The notes under the pieces were generated by a model. It was not told the DNA's origin. It ran no database searches and was given only the letters and a program-made list of their open reading frames with translations. Below are positions 25,281 through 39,771 of a stretch of DNA of 64,000 nt, piece by piece (the first letter of the stretch is position 1; every line of letters begins with the position of its first letter). The position numbers were made by a program, and so were the translations under genes. Source of the stretch: Paramecium sonneborni (taxonomy: Eukaryota > Ciliophora > Oligohymenophorea > Peniculida > Parameciidae); assembly GCA_905182985.1 (NCBI GenBank), contig CAJJDN010000054.1, forward strand, positions 1 through 64,000, read 5' to 3'.

Positions 25281-27949
25281 TTATTCATTAATATTATATC
25301 ATTTGAAAGATTTCATGATATATTATATATAAAAATAAGCTTTTTATTTATAATTCGATTATATAAACAGATTGTTAAGAATGAAAGAGAATCACTTAAA
25401 AAAAATGGAGAATATATAATTAAGTCAATTGAAATAATAATAATTTCAATATTTTAAAAAAAAATTTTTATATTTCTCTAAAATAATCAGTTATGAAGAA
25501 TCTAAAATGCTCTATTCTAAAATTCTCCAAAATTTTTTAATTAAAAGTATCTATTTGGTAACTCCTAAACAACTTTCACATTGAAATTTCTCTAACCAAA
25601 AAGTAGGATAAAATTAAAAGTTATTTATTTGCTTTCCTATTTAAGAAAGGTACACAACTTATTCCATTAAAAGATTAGGGGCTTAATAATAATAAGATTA
25701 TTTTTATATAAGATAATCTGGAATATTGTCAATTTATACTATTTTGGTTTTATCATTACTAATTATATTTATATTCCTTTATCTAGGTATGGCCTTTTAT
25801 AAATGTACAATTATTTTGACAAAAGATTCCTTGACATAATTTCTAAAAATCAAAAATTTATGCAATCTTATTGTAATAACTAATATATTTTAAATTTGAA
25901 GAAGTAAAAATGAATAAATTAACATGTTTACTTGTCAACTCTAAAAAGTATGTCTAAGAAAGATTCCAAACTATAGGTTTTAAAAATCAAATCTTTTATT
26001 TCATTATAGCTCTTCAGAATGAAGAAAGGTTTCAGTTAAATAAATTGTTATCAAGTAAATTAAGCATTTATTATTGGAATAAAAAATTTTATATTAGATT
26101 TAATTTCTTAATTAATCAATAATTTTTATTGATTGATACAGCTATTATATAATAGTTAACAAACTTCTTAATTTCATTAAGAAATTAAATCGGAAAAGAT
26201 TATATGAAACATAATCTTTTGCTAAAAGCACTCATACACAATAATTTTTAATTCGCTAACATTACTACCTATTAAAGGGTTTTCGAATTATTTTCTTCTA
26301 TTTAATTTAAAACTTAGAATTTTAATTTGTTAATTAATTATAGCAATGATATGGGAAAACAGAATCCTTAATTTTAATTTTTTAATTCATTGAATTTTGA
26401 CTATTTAATTAAATGATCATCAATTAAATGTATATAAGTAAATTTACGTAACTACTTTATTGCATTTTGCACTTTCAAGCAGTAAATAAATTTCTAAAAT
26501 TATTATAATAAAAAATTCTATATTAATAAAAATTATCATTTATTTATTGTTTTTAAAACTTTTTTCTCATTTTAAATTACTTTCTTTCATCATATATATT
26601 TTCCTATTATTAGATAGAGATTTAAATTTAATCTTCAACCAATGGTTTTGGAATATTAAAAAATATATCATGGCATTTTGTTACTTCTTGTTATTTAATT
26701 TTCTTATTCATTCAAAATTAATCATGTTTTTATAATTAAGCAATTTTTTTAAAATGAAAATTTCTAATAAGAAATCCTTAAAACAACAATCAATAGTACT
26801 AAAATCATAAAAACAACAATTTAAAAAAATAAATATATCTCTTTAAACAAAGAATTTTTATTGTACAATAATATTTCGAAATGTAAGCATTTTAAACAAA
26901 TTTTTCTCAAGAAAATTTGAATTAATCAACTCCCTCATTCTATTATTATTTTATAAGACTTATAAGAATTAAATAACTTTAATTAAATTGGTTTAAAATA
27001 GATTTAATTAAATAATGGAATTGCTTTAATTTTTAATCAGAAGAATAATATTTTAGATTTTAATTAAAAATTCTATTCATTAATTTCTTTTTCTAAGTTT
27101 GATTCTTAAGAGGTTAGCAGCATAAAATGAGAAATGAGAACAAAATTTTGCTTTTTAATTAATTTTAGTTCTCAGGTTTTAATCTCACAAAGAAATCAAA
27201 GTTTATTTATTTTTTTCCCATGAGAATACTTTTTCTAATTTTAATTGTTTTTTTAAACTAAAATTTTGAAGAATATAATAATAATTTATATTGTACTAAT
27301 TTATAAATTAAAAATAATAAAGCTTATTAGATAAAAGAAATAACTTTATTTACATAAACTTGTGAGAATATAAAAAAAAATATGTATTCCTCTTTTAAGA
27401 TTACTAAAGGCGACTTTTAGAAGAATGATGTATCAATTCCCATTTATTTCTTATAAAATAAAATGAACAAAAAATTGCTATAAAATACTTCCAAAAGATC
27501 AATGCTAATCACTTATTAATTAATTTTAGTTGTAATTGCTCTAAATTTCATTTTGTTTTGTTTTATATTATTAATAAATAGCATAGTTATTTTTTTAAAT
27601 TTCCATTTTTTTTTTTAGAAATTTTTATTTAAAAAAAATAATATAAAGTAACCCTGCTATCACATACAGAATTTTAGAAATCCAACTTTTATTTATAAAT
27701 TAATTGATCAGATAAATAAATTAAAAATTAAAAAAAAGAAACATTTATTCAGATAAATTAATTTATCACAAAAAATTTCAAGAAGGAGTAATTTTTCCAA
27801 AAAAACAATTGTTAGAGAGACTTTTCGTTTATTTTTAGTCTCAATAATGTTTTATTAATATTTAGTATCTATTATAAGATAAAATAAACTATTTAAAAGT
27901 TAAATTTTTTTAACTTTTTAGATCAGATTAAAAATAACAATTAAAATTT
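25281..27949. other. Gene-poor AT-rich stretch (2.7 kb)
   Basis: Very AT-rich with many homopolymers. The only longer frame (26547-26735, plus) is a Phe/Leu/Ile run typical of random AT-rich DNA. No gene, repeat or RNA can be supported. Confidence 0.6.
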
Positions 27950-28180
27950 ATGGGGTGTTCAGTCACAAAAACTTAAGAAGAGAAAAATCTAAAAGCATCT
28001 AAAAAAGATAAATTTGAATAACATTTGATAACTCAAAGCCATATTTAATCGCCCCCAAGACTACCCCAAAGCAAATAATTTTCGATTGAGAAAAATGCAA
28101 TAATCATAAGAAGAAGATTAAAGTCTTAGTTAAAGACAAGAACTCGTTCAGAATTTGATAAACAAGCTTTTTCTGCTTGA
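27950..28180 (+). CDS. Small protein with N-terminal acylation motif, 76 aa
   Basis: A single frame of 77 codons starting MGCSVTKTQEEKNLKASKKD. Gly2-Cys3 with Ser/Thr and Lys downstream is a classic N-myristoylation plus palmitoylation signal, so the protein probably sits on a membrane. The rest is basic and Ser/Gln-rich (IIRRRLKSQLKTRTRSEF). No domain. Small, so possibly a chance ORF, but its composition stands out clearly from the AT-rich surroundings. Confidence 0.62.
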
Positions 28181-29181
28181 TTGACATAACCAATTTTCTG
28201 CCATGATGTTAATATATTAACTTAAAATTATTCTAATCATACCTATTTTATTCCTCTAAAATTAATTCATCTAATATAAATGAATAGTTTACAAAAGCAT
28301 TGATAATTTATGGCTTGCAATTATGAAAATTTTAGAATTATTAAAGTTCTCGTTTAATGAATTCAAGCGTATTAACAAAATTACAATAATATGAATAATA
28401 AACAGTAGTTCAGATTGCTCGATATTTTTATAAATTTCGTTTTTAAAAATTTTGTTTTCAGAATATAAAATTTAAGTAGTTAAAGCATTTTTTAAAATTT
28501 ATTATCGATATATTCCATCTGATAAATATTATTTATTACAGCCTTGTCCTATAAAAAGGGATTTGTTTAAAAAAATAATTATTCAAATAATATTTAGTTT
28601 TTGATCTCCTGACCTAGGTATATAAATGATTTATCTAATTTCATAAATTTTAAAATATTCTCCAATCAGATTTCTTTTGGTCTCTGATAAACAATAGGAA
28701 TATATTGACAATAATCTGATTGGCAACTGGTGAAACAACTACAAAATTATTGGTGATTTTCTATATATTTAGAGTAATTTGTAATTCTGATAAGCATTTA
28801 CAAAAACACATATATTGCTAATATTACGATAAAAATAATTATCATTTACTAATTGTTATAATTTATAAAAATTTATCATAAAATTCAAATTAATCTATTT
28901 ATAGTATAGAATAGCTGAAAATAACTAAAAATATAATTTTAGATAACATTTCTTTATAGAATTATTTTAATACACTTCTAAATATATTTTCATGCGCTTT
29001 TATTCACAAGAATTAAAAATTAACATTAATAATAATAAGAATAATAAAGGATAAATTTTTAAAACTTAAAAAAAGGAGACTCAGACCACACTATAAAATT
29101 AATTCTAATAAATATCAATAATTATATCATGGCTTTGGTATTACTAGCATTTTTTATTCTTTCCTATAGAAAAAAATTAGA
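28181..29181. other. AT-rich stretch without a convincing gene (1.0 kb)
   Basis: No protein-like frame in code 6 on either strand; nothing else recognised. Confidence 0.55.
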
Positions 29182-29601
29182 ATGCAATCTAAACGATTAT
29201 ATTATATTAAGGAAACTAGAAAGAGACAGGAAAGAATCTCTAGAAACTCATGTATAGACATAATCATTATTAGAGAATTAAATTTTCTGAATTATGAGAT
29301 TATACAAAAATTTAGAAATTCATTATATAAATCTCAAAATATAAAAGACATTAAAAAAAAAGTGATTTTGGTTTATAATTATCAAAATAAGAAAAAGTCG
29401 ACATAATAAATGGACAAATATTTTTTTAAAACTTAGGGAAAGAATAATGTAAGAGGATTTCCATTATTTATTCTTTTGAAATATATTGAGGGGTTAGAGG
29501 AATAAAAAAATAAAAAGCTAAATTTAGATTTAAAGGAGAGTCGATTGATTCTTATATTTACAAAGAGAATAATGTTTAGAAATCTATATAATGAGTAGTG
29601 A
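29182..29601 (+). CDS. Doubtful ORF, 139 aa
   Basis: A frame of 140 codons (starts MQSKRLYYIKETRKRQERIS, ends near MFRNLYNEQ). It overlaps the next ORF by 11 nt in another frame, which is rare here, and has no recognisable domain. It may be real or chance. Confidence 0.35.
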
Positions 29602-29947
29602 AACTTAAAAGGCTTTTGTTTTAGACTCAGATATAACTCTAAAACAAATCATTTAAAATTCTTATTATAGTCGTTCTTATGTGGAAAGCTTGAGAGAAAT
29701 CGAATTTGCCAATGGAGTGTTAATTGAAAGCCTTGATATGTGTCTTGTAATTTTAGCAATTAACCAAGCTGATGGCTTTGAATAGTTATTTTATCAGTAA
29801 TATTTTTAGGAAAATTTTTATGATTTTTCTTAAATAAAAGATTATAGATTTTTTCTTCATTCAAAGTCCTTAGTTATTGTTTATGTGGAATCTGATAAAA
29901 ACAAGGTTAGGATATGTAAATTATTTAAAAAAAATAATATATTTTGA
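29591..29947 (+). CDS. Small hypothetical protein, 118 aa
   Basis: A frame of 119 codons starting MSSETQKAFVLDSDITLKQI, with balanced composition (SYVESLREIEFANGVLIESL; SLVIVYVESDKNKVRICK) quite unlike the surrounding AT-rich DNA. Alternating strands and helices suggest a small folded domain. No family recognised. Confidence 0.6.
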
Positions 29948-30035
29948 ATTACTGAGAAGAATTGGCCATTTTTTTGTGAAGTCGAATTAATTTGATAAAT
30001 ATTAATTTTTTCTAATATTAGCGATAATAAAAGTT

Positions 30036-31673
<1,638 letters not shown>

Positions 31674-31759
31674 TTTCTATTTATATTATAAAACTTATAT
31701 TAAATTTATCAATTAATTTTACTAAACTATCTAATAATTACTTAAATTATTTTTATACT

Positions 31760-33195
31760 TCAATGACTTAGTTAATATTATAAATTTAGTAACTACTATT
31801 ATGTATAATGTAGATTGGTAATGACTTCATTTTTTTCTATTATTGCATTTTGTAACTATCTTTGTAAAATTGCACTATTTGTTATATGCTAATTTATTGA
31901 TTATACTAATCCATCATTCTCACTTTTTAATTAATAATATCTTTTAACCAAGTTCTTGTAGTTTACTCTTAATGTTTCTGTATCATTTGTTTTATCCAAA
32001 ATAAAAGTATTTTATTCTAAAAGTCTCAAATTCTCATCTCCATACTCTGATAATTTGTTTAACAATCTTTATTGCTCCAATTCTTTTTTTTTGAATTCAT
32101 TATTTACATTCGATAACTCATCTAATTGTTTTTGCAATTGTTAGATTCTTTCAACATACTCACTTTTTTCTTTTTCTAAAAGATTTTATTTTAATTTAAA
32201 AGATGAATCTAATAGTTAGATTTATGATTTTTAATTTTTTAACTCTTCTCCTAACTTTGTGTTTTCTTGAACTAATTATGAGCATAATCTGTTTTTTATT
32301 AATAAAGTGTATCAATATCAACTAATTCTTGTTCTAATTTTTAATATCGAATTAATTTTCCATTTAAGATTTCAATTTCTAACTCTTATTTTAAATTGAT
32401 TTCTTGTTATTAACTTAATTTCTTGGATTTAATTTCACAATCATTAGTTAGATCATCAATTTTTTTTTTATATGAATCTGAGATAGAATTTTATGTTTCA
32501 ATTTCTCTTTTGTATTGTTTTTGAATAAGATTTATTTCATCATCAATTTTTTTTTGATTAATAAGTTCAAAGTGTTTAGCTTGACTATCAACATCAAATT
32601 GATGTTTTTCTTTTAAAGAATTTAATAATGAATATAATCCTTCGTTTTAAATTAATAGTTCTGATGCATTTAATTTCAAATTATCTAGATCTTTTTAACA
32701 ATCAATAAATTTTTATTAGACTTCTTGATAATTTTTTTTAAGTGTGTTATTGTCGTTATTTAATTATTTATTTTATCTTTGTAGTTGATCACAGTATTAT
32801 TTATTTTCATATTATTCTTACTCTTTGAAAACATTACTTTGCATTTTTTGAACTTAAAATTGTAATTCTTAATACTTCTTTTTAATAATTTCACTATCAT
32901 TATATTGGATTTATAAATCATATTACAATTAGTCGATAATTTTAAGTAAGAATCTTATTTCCCCTTGAGGATCTTAAATTTAAATATCTTCTTTATCAAA
33001 TGGATAATGTTCTAAAGAGGATGAAATATTAGCTGGAGATTAATGAATGACAGGAGATCGATGAAATTTATGAATTCTTGGACTTGTACTAATTTTGTAG
33101 CTACATTCTTAAGAGGAATGAATAGGTTCATTATCAAACTTTCCTTTCTTACTATCATATTGTTGAAGCTTTTCAATGAGTTAAGATTCACTCAT
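31760..33195 (-). CDS. Long coiled-coil protein with one likely base missing
   Basis: Starts MSESQLIEKLQQYDSKKGKF; after ~100 residues with His/Ser/Pro it is continuous coiled coil to the end. Around 32275-32305 the reading frame changes without a usable intron. The upstream frame ends its good heptads near DIDTLYQQKTDYAH and the downstream frame begins LVQENTKLGEELKNQ. A single missing base would restore about 478 aa, so an assembly error is more likely than a true break. It could be a basal-body or axonemal structural protein, but that is only inference. Confidence 0.68.
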
Positions 33196-33291
33196 GTCAG
33201 TTAATAATATAATTATAGAAGTAAAGAAATGGAAATGATTAATGAAATAATATTAATAAAAATACAATAATAATAAAAATAGAAAAGAAAT

Positions 33292-34406
<1,115 letters not shown>

Positions 34407-34458
34407 TTTATTATTATTTTTATATTACAAAATCAAAGTGATATTTTATCTATATCAC
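34407..34458. promoter_or_regulatory. Shared promoter gap of the divergent MORN pair
   Basis: Only 52 bp separate the ATGs of the two head-to-head MORN genes. Any promoter must act in both directions from here. The sequence is AT-rich with a TTATTATTATTTTTATATTA core. No defined box can be named. Confidence 0.55.
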
Positions 34459-35188
34459 ATGGGACAAGAATGTTAGAAATGTTAAATGAAACCAGATGTA
34501 CAATAAAGTGAAATTAATAAAAAGGAAGAAATTAGTTCTGATTCTGATTCTGATCCTGAAATAGAAGAAGAAGATGAAAAACAGCCTTGTACTTATAAAC
34601 ATTATTCTAAGAAAAACCACCTTCAATGGATAGTAAATCCAATTCTTCTACATTTATAAAAGAGTAATACATATCAACAGATTCAAAACAAGAGTAAATT
34701 GAAACTATTTAGAATCAACTTAAATTTGAAGATGGTGGAATCTATACAGGAATTATATTTAATAATATGGCAAATGGTTTAGGAAAATTAATCATGCCAA
34801 ATGGAGATATATATGAAGGAAATTTTATTAACAATTATTTAGAAGGTGATGGAAAATGTGTTTATGCAAAAGGACCAATTTATACAGGATAATTTAAATA
34901 AGGTAAATCAAATGGAATAGGAAAAGAAGTTTGGCCTGATGGTTCCATTTATGAAGGAGAATTTAAAAATGGTAAAAAGAATGGAAAAGGAATTTATAAA
35001 TGGAGTTAATAAAGTACATATAATGGAGAATGGATGGATAATATGATTAATGGAATAGGAAAATATGAATGGCCAGATGGTAGGGTAATTTATTCATTAT
35101 TTAGAATATAGTCTTATTATGGATACTGGCTCAAAAATCAAATGCACGGAAGAGGATATTATCGATGGAGTGATGGAAAATACTATGA
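34459..35188 (+). pseudogene. Truncated duplicate of the plus-strand MORN gene (assembly artefact)
   Basis: Same sequence as the first 730 nt of the gene at 35560, running into the n at 35189, after which the text jumps back to earlier sequence. It lacks the last MORN units and the stop. There is probably only one such gene in the real genome. Confidence 0.85.
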
Positions 35189-35189
35189 N

Positions 35190-36289
35190 AATTAACTTAA
35201 GACAGTTCGAACAATCTAATTTGAAATTTCAGGAAAAGAGTCTAAACGCTAACCTTATTTTGGTGCTTCAACACTAACTAATCTTTTAATTGGTAATAGT
35301 TAATTGAATAAAGTATGTTCTTTAACATTATTTGTTTCTGAAAAAAATCATATTAATAGAATTACTTAATCCAATTCTAACAAAATCATCAGCTTCTTAT
35401 TCTCCTACATCACAATCCTCATTTTTATTTATTTATTTTTCTAATACTATCAATTAATTTTTATTTTAGACAATAGGTTGTGAACAACAAACATTTGCAT
35501 TACCCATTTTATTATTATTTTTATATTACAAAATCAAAGTGATATTTTATCTATATCACATGGGACAAGAATGTTAGAAATGTTAAATGAAACCAGATGT
35601 ACAATAAAGTGAAATTAATAAAAAGGAAGAAATTAGTTCTGATTCTGATTCTGATCCTGAAATAGAAGAAGAAGATGAAAAACAGCCTTGTACTTATAAA
35701 CATTATTCTAAGAAAAACCACCTTCAATGGATAGTAAATCCAATTCTTCTACATTTATAAAAGAGTAATACATATCAACAGATTCAAAACAAGAGTAAAT
35801 TGAAACTATTTAGAATCAACTTAAATTTGAAGATGGTGGAATCTATACAGGAATTATATTTAATAATATGGCAAATGGTTTAGGAAAATTAATCATGCCA
35901 AATGGAGATATATATGAAGGAAATTTTATTAACAATTATTTAGAAGGTGATGGAAAATGTGTTTATGCAAAAGGACCAATTTATACAGGATAATTTAAAT
36001 AAGGTAAATCAAATGGAATAGGAAAAGAAGTTTGGCCTGATGGTTCCATTTATGAAGGAGAATTTAAAAATGGTAAAAAGAATGGAAAAGGAATTTATAA
36101 ATGGAGTTAATAAAGTACATATAATGGAGAATGGATGGATAATATGATTAATGGAATAGGAAAATATGAATGGCCAGATGGTAGGGTAATTTATTCATTA
36201 TTTAGAATATAGTCTTATTATGGATACTGGCTCAAAAATCAAATGCACGGAAGAGGATATTATCGATGGAGTGATGGAAAATACTATGA
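35190..36289 (+). repeat. Direct repeat A, copy 2 (1100 bp)
   Basis: Second copy of repeat A, offset 1101 nt from the first. This copy continues without a break into the end of the plus-strand MORN gene. Confidence 0.95.
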
Positions 36290-36524
36290 TGGAGAATATG
36301 AAAATGATAAAAAGTCTGGATTTGGTATATTTAACTGGCCTGATGGAAAACAATATTAAGGATATTGGCTAGATGGAAAACAACATGGAAAAGGACTTAT
36401 GATTAATAAAGAAGGAAAAAAAAAATTTGGAGAATGGCAAAATGGCAAATTAATTAGCTGCTCTGATGAATCTAATTTATAACTTATTCCAGATGGTTGG
36501 TTTCTCAACACTTTTAATTAATGA
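35560..36524 (+). CDS. MORN-repeat protein, complete copy
   Basis: 304 aa with introns of 23 nt (35690-35712, ending AAG) and 27 nt. Begins MGQECQKCQMKPDVQQ (Gly2 with nearby Cys, possible acylation), then an acidic stretch ISSDSDSDPEIEEEDEKQ, then about nine MORN repeats from residue ~85: YTGIIFNNMANGLGKLIM, YEGNFINNYLEGDGKC, YEGEFKNGKKNGKGIYKW, YYDGEYENDKKSGFGIFNW. The C-terminus ends IPDGWFLNTFN. It is the divergent partner of the minus-strand MORN gene, and the two probably serve related membrane- or cortex-linked roles. Confidence 0.9.
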
Positions 36525-37218
36525 TTAAATTATTTTACTTTTATGTATTTTTTCTGTTTTAATAATTTATTTTATTATCCATTTGAACTCATTTTAATTT
36601 AGAAAAATCAAAATCTAATTCCAAAAAACATTTTAATTCAATATCTCTAATTTATTAACTCCAAAATTTTTATTATTTTTTATTTAACTATTAATTTATT
36701 TATTTCAAGAAATATGATTTTTTCACTTTGAAAAGAAGCAGACGTTTAATTTTAACCATAACTTTAAGAAGTATTGAAAGATCAAATGAACAATAGTTAT
36801 TATTCAAAATAAAAGAAAAATTTAGTCAATTATTAAAGTATCTTAATGGAAATTTTTTTACTAATTTGTAACCAATTTAAGAAAAAAAAGTGATTCTTTC
36901 ATTATCTATTAATCACTTTATCTATATTTATTAATCTTAAAAATATTTTATTACTAATCATTTTATAAACTTTAATTCTCAATCAATATAGGATTTAAAT
37001 TTTATAAGATAAAAATAGTATCATAATCAATTGTTATTTTAGGTAATAAATAAGTATTAAAGTTATTTACATCATTTTTTTTCAGATTTTTTGAGCAAAA
37101 GTATATTTAATCAATTTTATAATATGATTAGAGTTTAAAATAATATACTCATTTTATAAAAAATAATACCTTATATTATTAAATTCTATTCATATAAATT
37201 AAAAAATATATTTGATAA
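36525..37218. other. Intergenic, nothing recognised
   Basis: AT-rich DNA of about 690 nt between the MORN gene and the next minus-strand gene. No protein-like frame or RNA seen. Confidence 0.55.
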
Positions 37219-38154
37219 TCATATTATTTGATACCCATATATATTTGAAAAATTTTTAAATAGCTCATAATAATAATCATCCTACCAATAAAGTTAATTA
37301 TTTAGATTTGAACTGTTTTATTAATTTACAAAATGTGGCTGTTTCTATAGTATACATTTTTATTGTTCAAAATAGATAAGAAAATTCCCAGAGTCATTTT
37401 AATAAGAAATTTTGACATAAGTGAGGTATTCAAAAATATTAATTATCCTGCCATTTTTATTTTCTGCATCCAAATAACTATAAAATAGATGAAATATCTA
37501 GTGTAATCTAAATTATTCTCTTAAATTTCCAGAAGAACGTTGACTTATTGCATAATCTGCTTATGTTTTAAAATTACTATTGGGATATTATGATAACTTC
37601 TTGATATCTTCTTTTAACTTTTCGTAATTGTTATTTATAGAATTAAGGATATTCTGAATAGTAGGGTGAGTATTATTATTTATTGGAAGTTCAAATTTTT
37701 TTAGAAATTCTATTAACTTATTTTACAATTATTATTAATTGTTAAGATTGTTTGAATATTATTCATTTGATTTATAATTTCCATTCTAAGGTTAAGCTGT
37801 CTAAGTAATATCCACACATTCTTTTAAAAAGTTATTTTAGCCTTGTTTATTATAATCGCAATATTAATTATTATAATTTTGGTTTTGTTGCAATTCAAAA
37901 CAATTGTTTTGCTCTTAAAAAGATTTATTATTACTTTAAATAGAAGTACTATTCTTAAAAAGAGGAAAATTTAATTGCAACTTATTTTATGTCAATTATT
38001 CATACTATCTAAAATAATAAAACAATAATTTACTATGCTATATATTAAATTTCACCTACTATTGGCTATTTCAATTCACCATTTTATCCTACTTAATTTA
38101 TTTTATTATCAATAAATTATATGGAATTAATAATTTTTTTTAATACTTACTCAT
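37219..38154 (-). CDS. Asn/Gln-rich hypothetical protein, 5' end unresolved
   Basis: A clear coding frame of about 270 codons ends at TGA (37219-37221, plus coordinates). It contains an Asn/Gln/Tyr-rich first half, then a better-balanced part: LIEFLKKFELPINNNTHPTI, NNYEKLKEDIKKLSQYP and IFHLFYSYLDAENKNGRI. Upstream of ~37990 I could not join the frame to an ATG; the candidate at 38152-38154 needs splicing I cannot resolve. No family recognised. Confidence 0.55.
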
Positions 38155-38172
38155 TAAATTAGACAGGTAAAT

Positions 38173-38823
38173 TTGTTTGTTTTTATTCATACTATCTCCA
38201 TTAAAAATTTTTTCCTAAACAATTATTTTTGTAAGATTCAACTAAACACAACTATTCTTTTAATTTTTCCTAACCAAACATTTAAGAGAGAATTTAATCA
38301 AGCATTTTTTGAGCATTTTATTTTTATTTATCTAAAAATTGAAATAATTCTGTATTTTAACACTATTATAACAAATCCTAATGAATTCCATTTGATAGAT
38401 TTAATTATAAAACTAATTTGTTATTACATAAGTCGATCATAGGATGTTAAGGATCCTCTTTAAAATATTAAATCACAGCTTTCATTGAATATAGTAAATT
38501 TACTACATTCTATAAGTCCTGATATACATAATATTGAATTTGAGCTTAAGCCTCTAATTATGACTTATATCTCTAAGTTTGCTCTTCTTATTGATAATTA
38601 GAACGTGACATAGCAATTAAATTATTTAATTAATGGATTTTTAATCATAAATGATTTTTAAATAGATTTTATAATAGAATAAAAATTATATGCTATTAAA
38701 GATTAAATTTAATAAATATTATTTCGATTAATATTAGATATGTTATATTTTAGATTTAATAGAAATATTTAGTATAAACTTACAATTATTGTAAGCAATA
38801 AAACTATTTTTAAAATATATTGA
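38173..38823 (+). CDS. Hypothetical helical protein, 216 aa
   Basis: An open frame of 217 codons. The first ~85 residues are hydrophobic and AT-driven (MFVFIHTISIKNFFLNNYF). From about residue 90 the sequence looks like a helical repeat protein (LSLNIVNLLHSISPDIHNIE; LKPLIMTYISKFALLIDN). The true start may therefore be further in. No family recognised. Confidence 0.5.
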
Positions 38824-38899
38824 ACTAAATTTAATGAATTTTGAATAGATTATTTCTTTAATTAAAGTTTAACTTTTTTATGTTCTAAATAGTCCCTTT

Positions 38900-39527
38900 T
38901 ATTAAAACAATCTAAATTTAAAATTCAATTTATCCTCATTTTAATGATATGATGATGATGACAAATAACTTCATAACTAAAAATGTTATTAAGGAGATTT
39001 TATATTGACTTTAGTACTTAACAATGCCTTTCAATTTAAGGTTTTTATTCTGTTACTATTAATACTAATAAATATTCAATATTTTATAAAGAAAAATGCT
39101 TAGAGATTTTTTAAATTTCTTTAAATTTAAGAGAGGGGATTTGGAGACCTAATTCTCTATTAGATTATTTGTTTTTTTGTATTAGAAATATCGAAAATTT
39201 TAATGAAGGTTGGACAGTAGAAAATAAAAGTTATCAGGAGGACATATTGGTGCATAATGTGAAGAATGTAATATATTTAATATTAGAGGATTTTTAGGAT
39301 AGTTTAAAAGTTAATCTAATTCAGATTGTTTTATATGTGATGGAGTTTTAGATAATACAATTTCTTTCATCTTAAATCAAAATGGTAAATATATTTATTA
39401 TTTGAAAATAAATAATATTTAGTATCATTCGAATAGATTGTAGATATACTTTTCTTCATCTTATAATTTTATGAATTAAAAGATTAACATTAAAGAAAAT
39501 GATGAGAAATCAAGATTTTCATTTTGA
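38900..39527 (+). pseudogene. Fragment of a ciliate cysteine-rich membrane protein
   Basis: Two frames carry the pieces of one motif. The first reads RGIWRPNSLLDYLFFCIRNI then NEGWTVENK. The second reads LSGGHIGAQCEECNIFNIRG and NSDCFICDGVLDNT, ending at TGA 39525-39527. Together they resemble the 'WRP...C...GGW..G...C..GHIG..CE.CD' segment of large Paramecium membrane proteins with extracellular Cys clusters. Here some expected Cys are missing and a one-base frame change falls at about 39230, so this is likely a relic. Confidence 0.5.
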
Positions 39528-39771
39528 TTTCAAATTATTTAGTAAAATTTTCTTGTTTCGTTAAATAATTGATAAATATTCCTTTTTTTATAATTTAATC
39601 AATAGTGAAATTAAGTTTCAATTATGAATTATGAATTTCTGCATGATATGAGAATATTTAAGATTTAAATTATTTCTATTTTTATAAATTTATCTTAAAA
39701 ATTTAATGTCAATTAATTCTAATAAGAATGATGTAATATTTGATTATTAATTAATTTGTTTAATAAAAATT

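Noticed and set aside
26547..26735. 62-aa hydrophobic ORF in the gene-poor stretch
   Set aside because: Phe/Leu/Ile composition expected from random AT-rich DNA, with no flanking exon or motif.
34459..36524. A genuine tandem duplication of MORN genes
   Set aside because: The copies are identical over 1100 bp including non-coding DNA and are joined by one n, which points to an assembly artefact.
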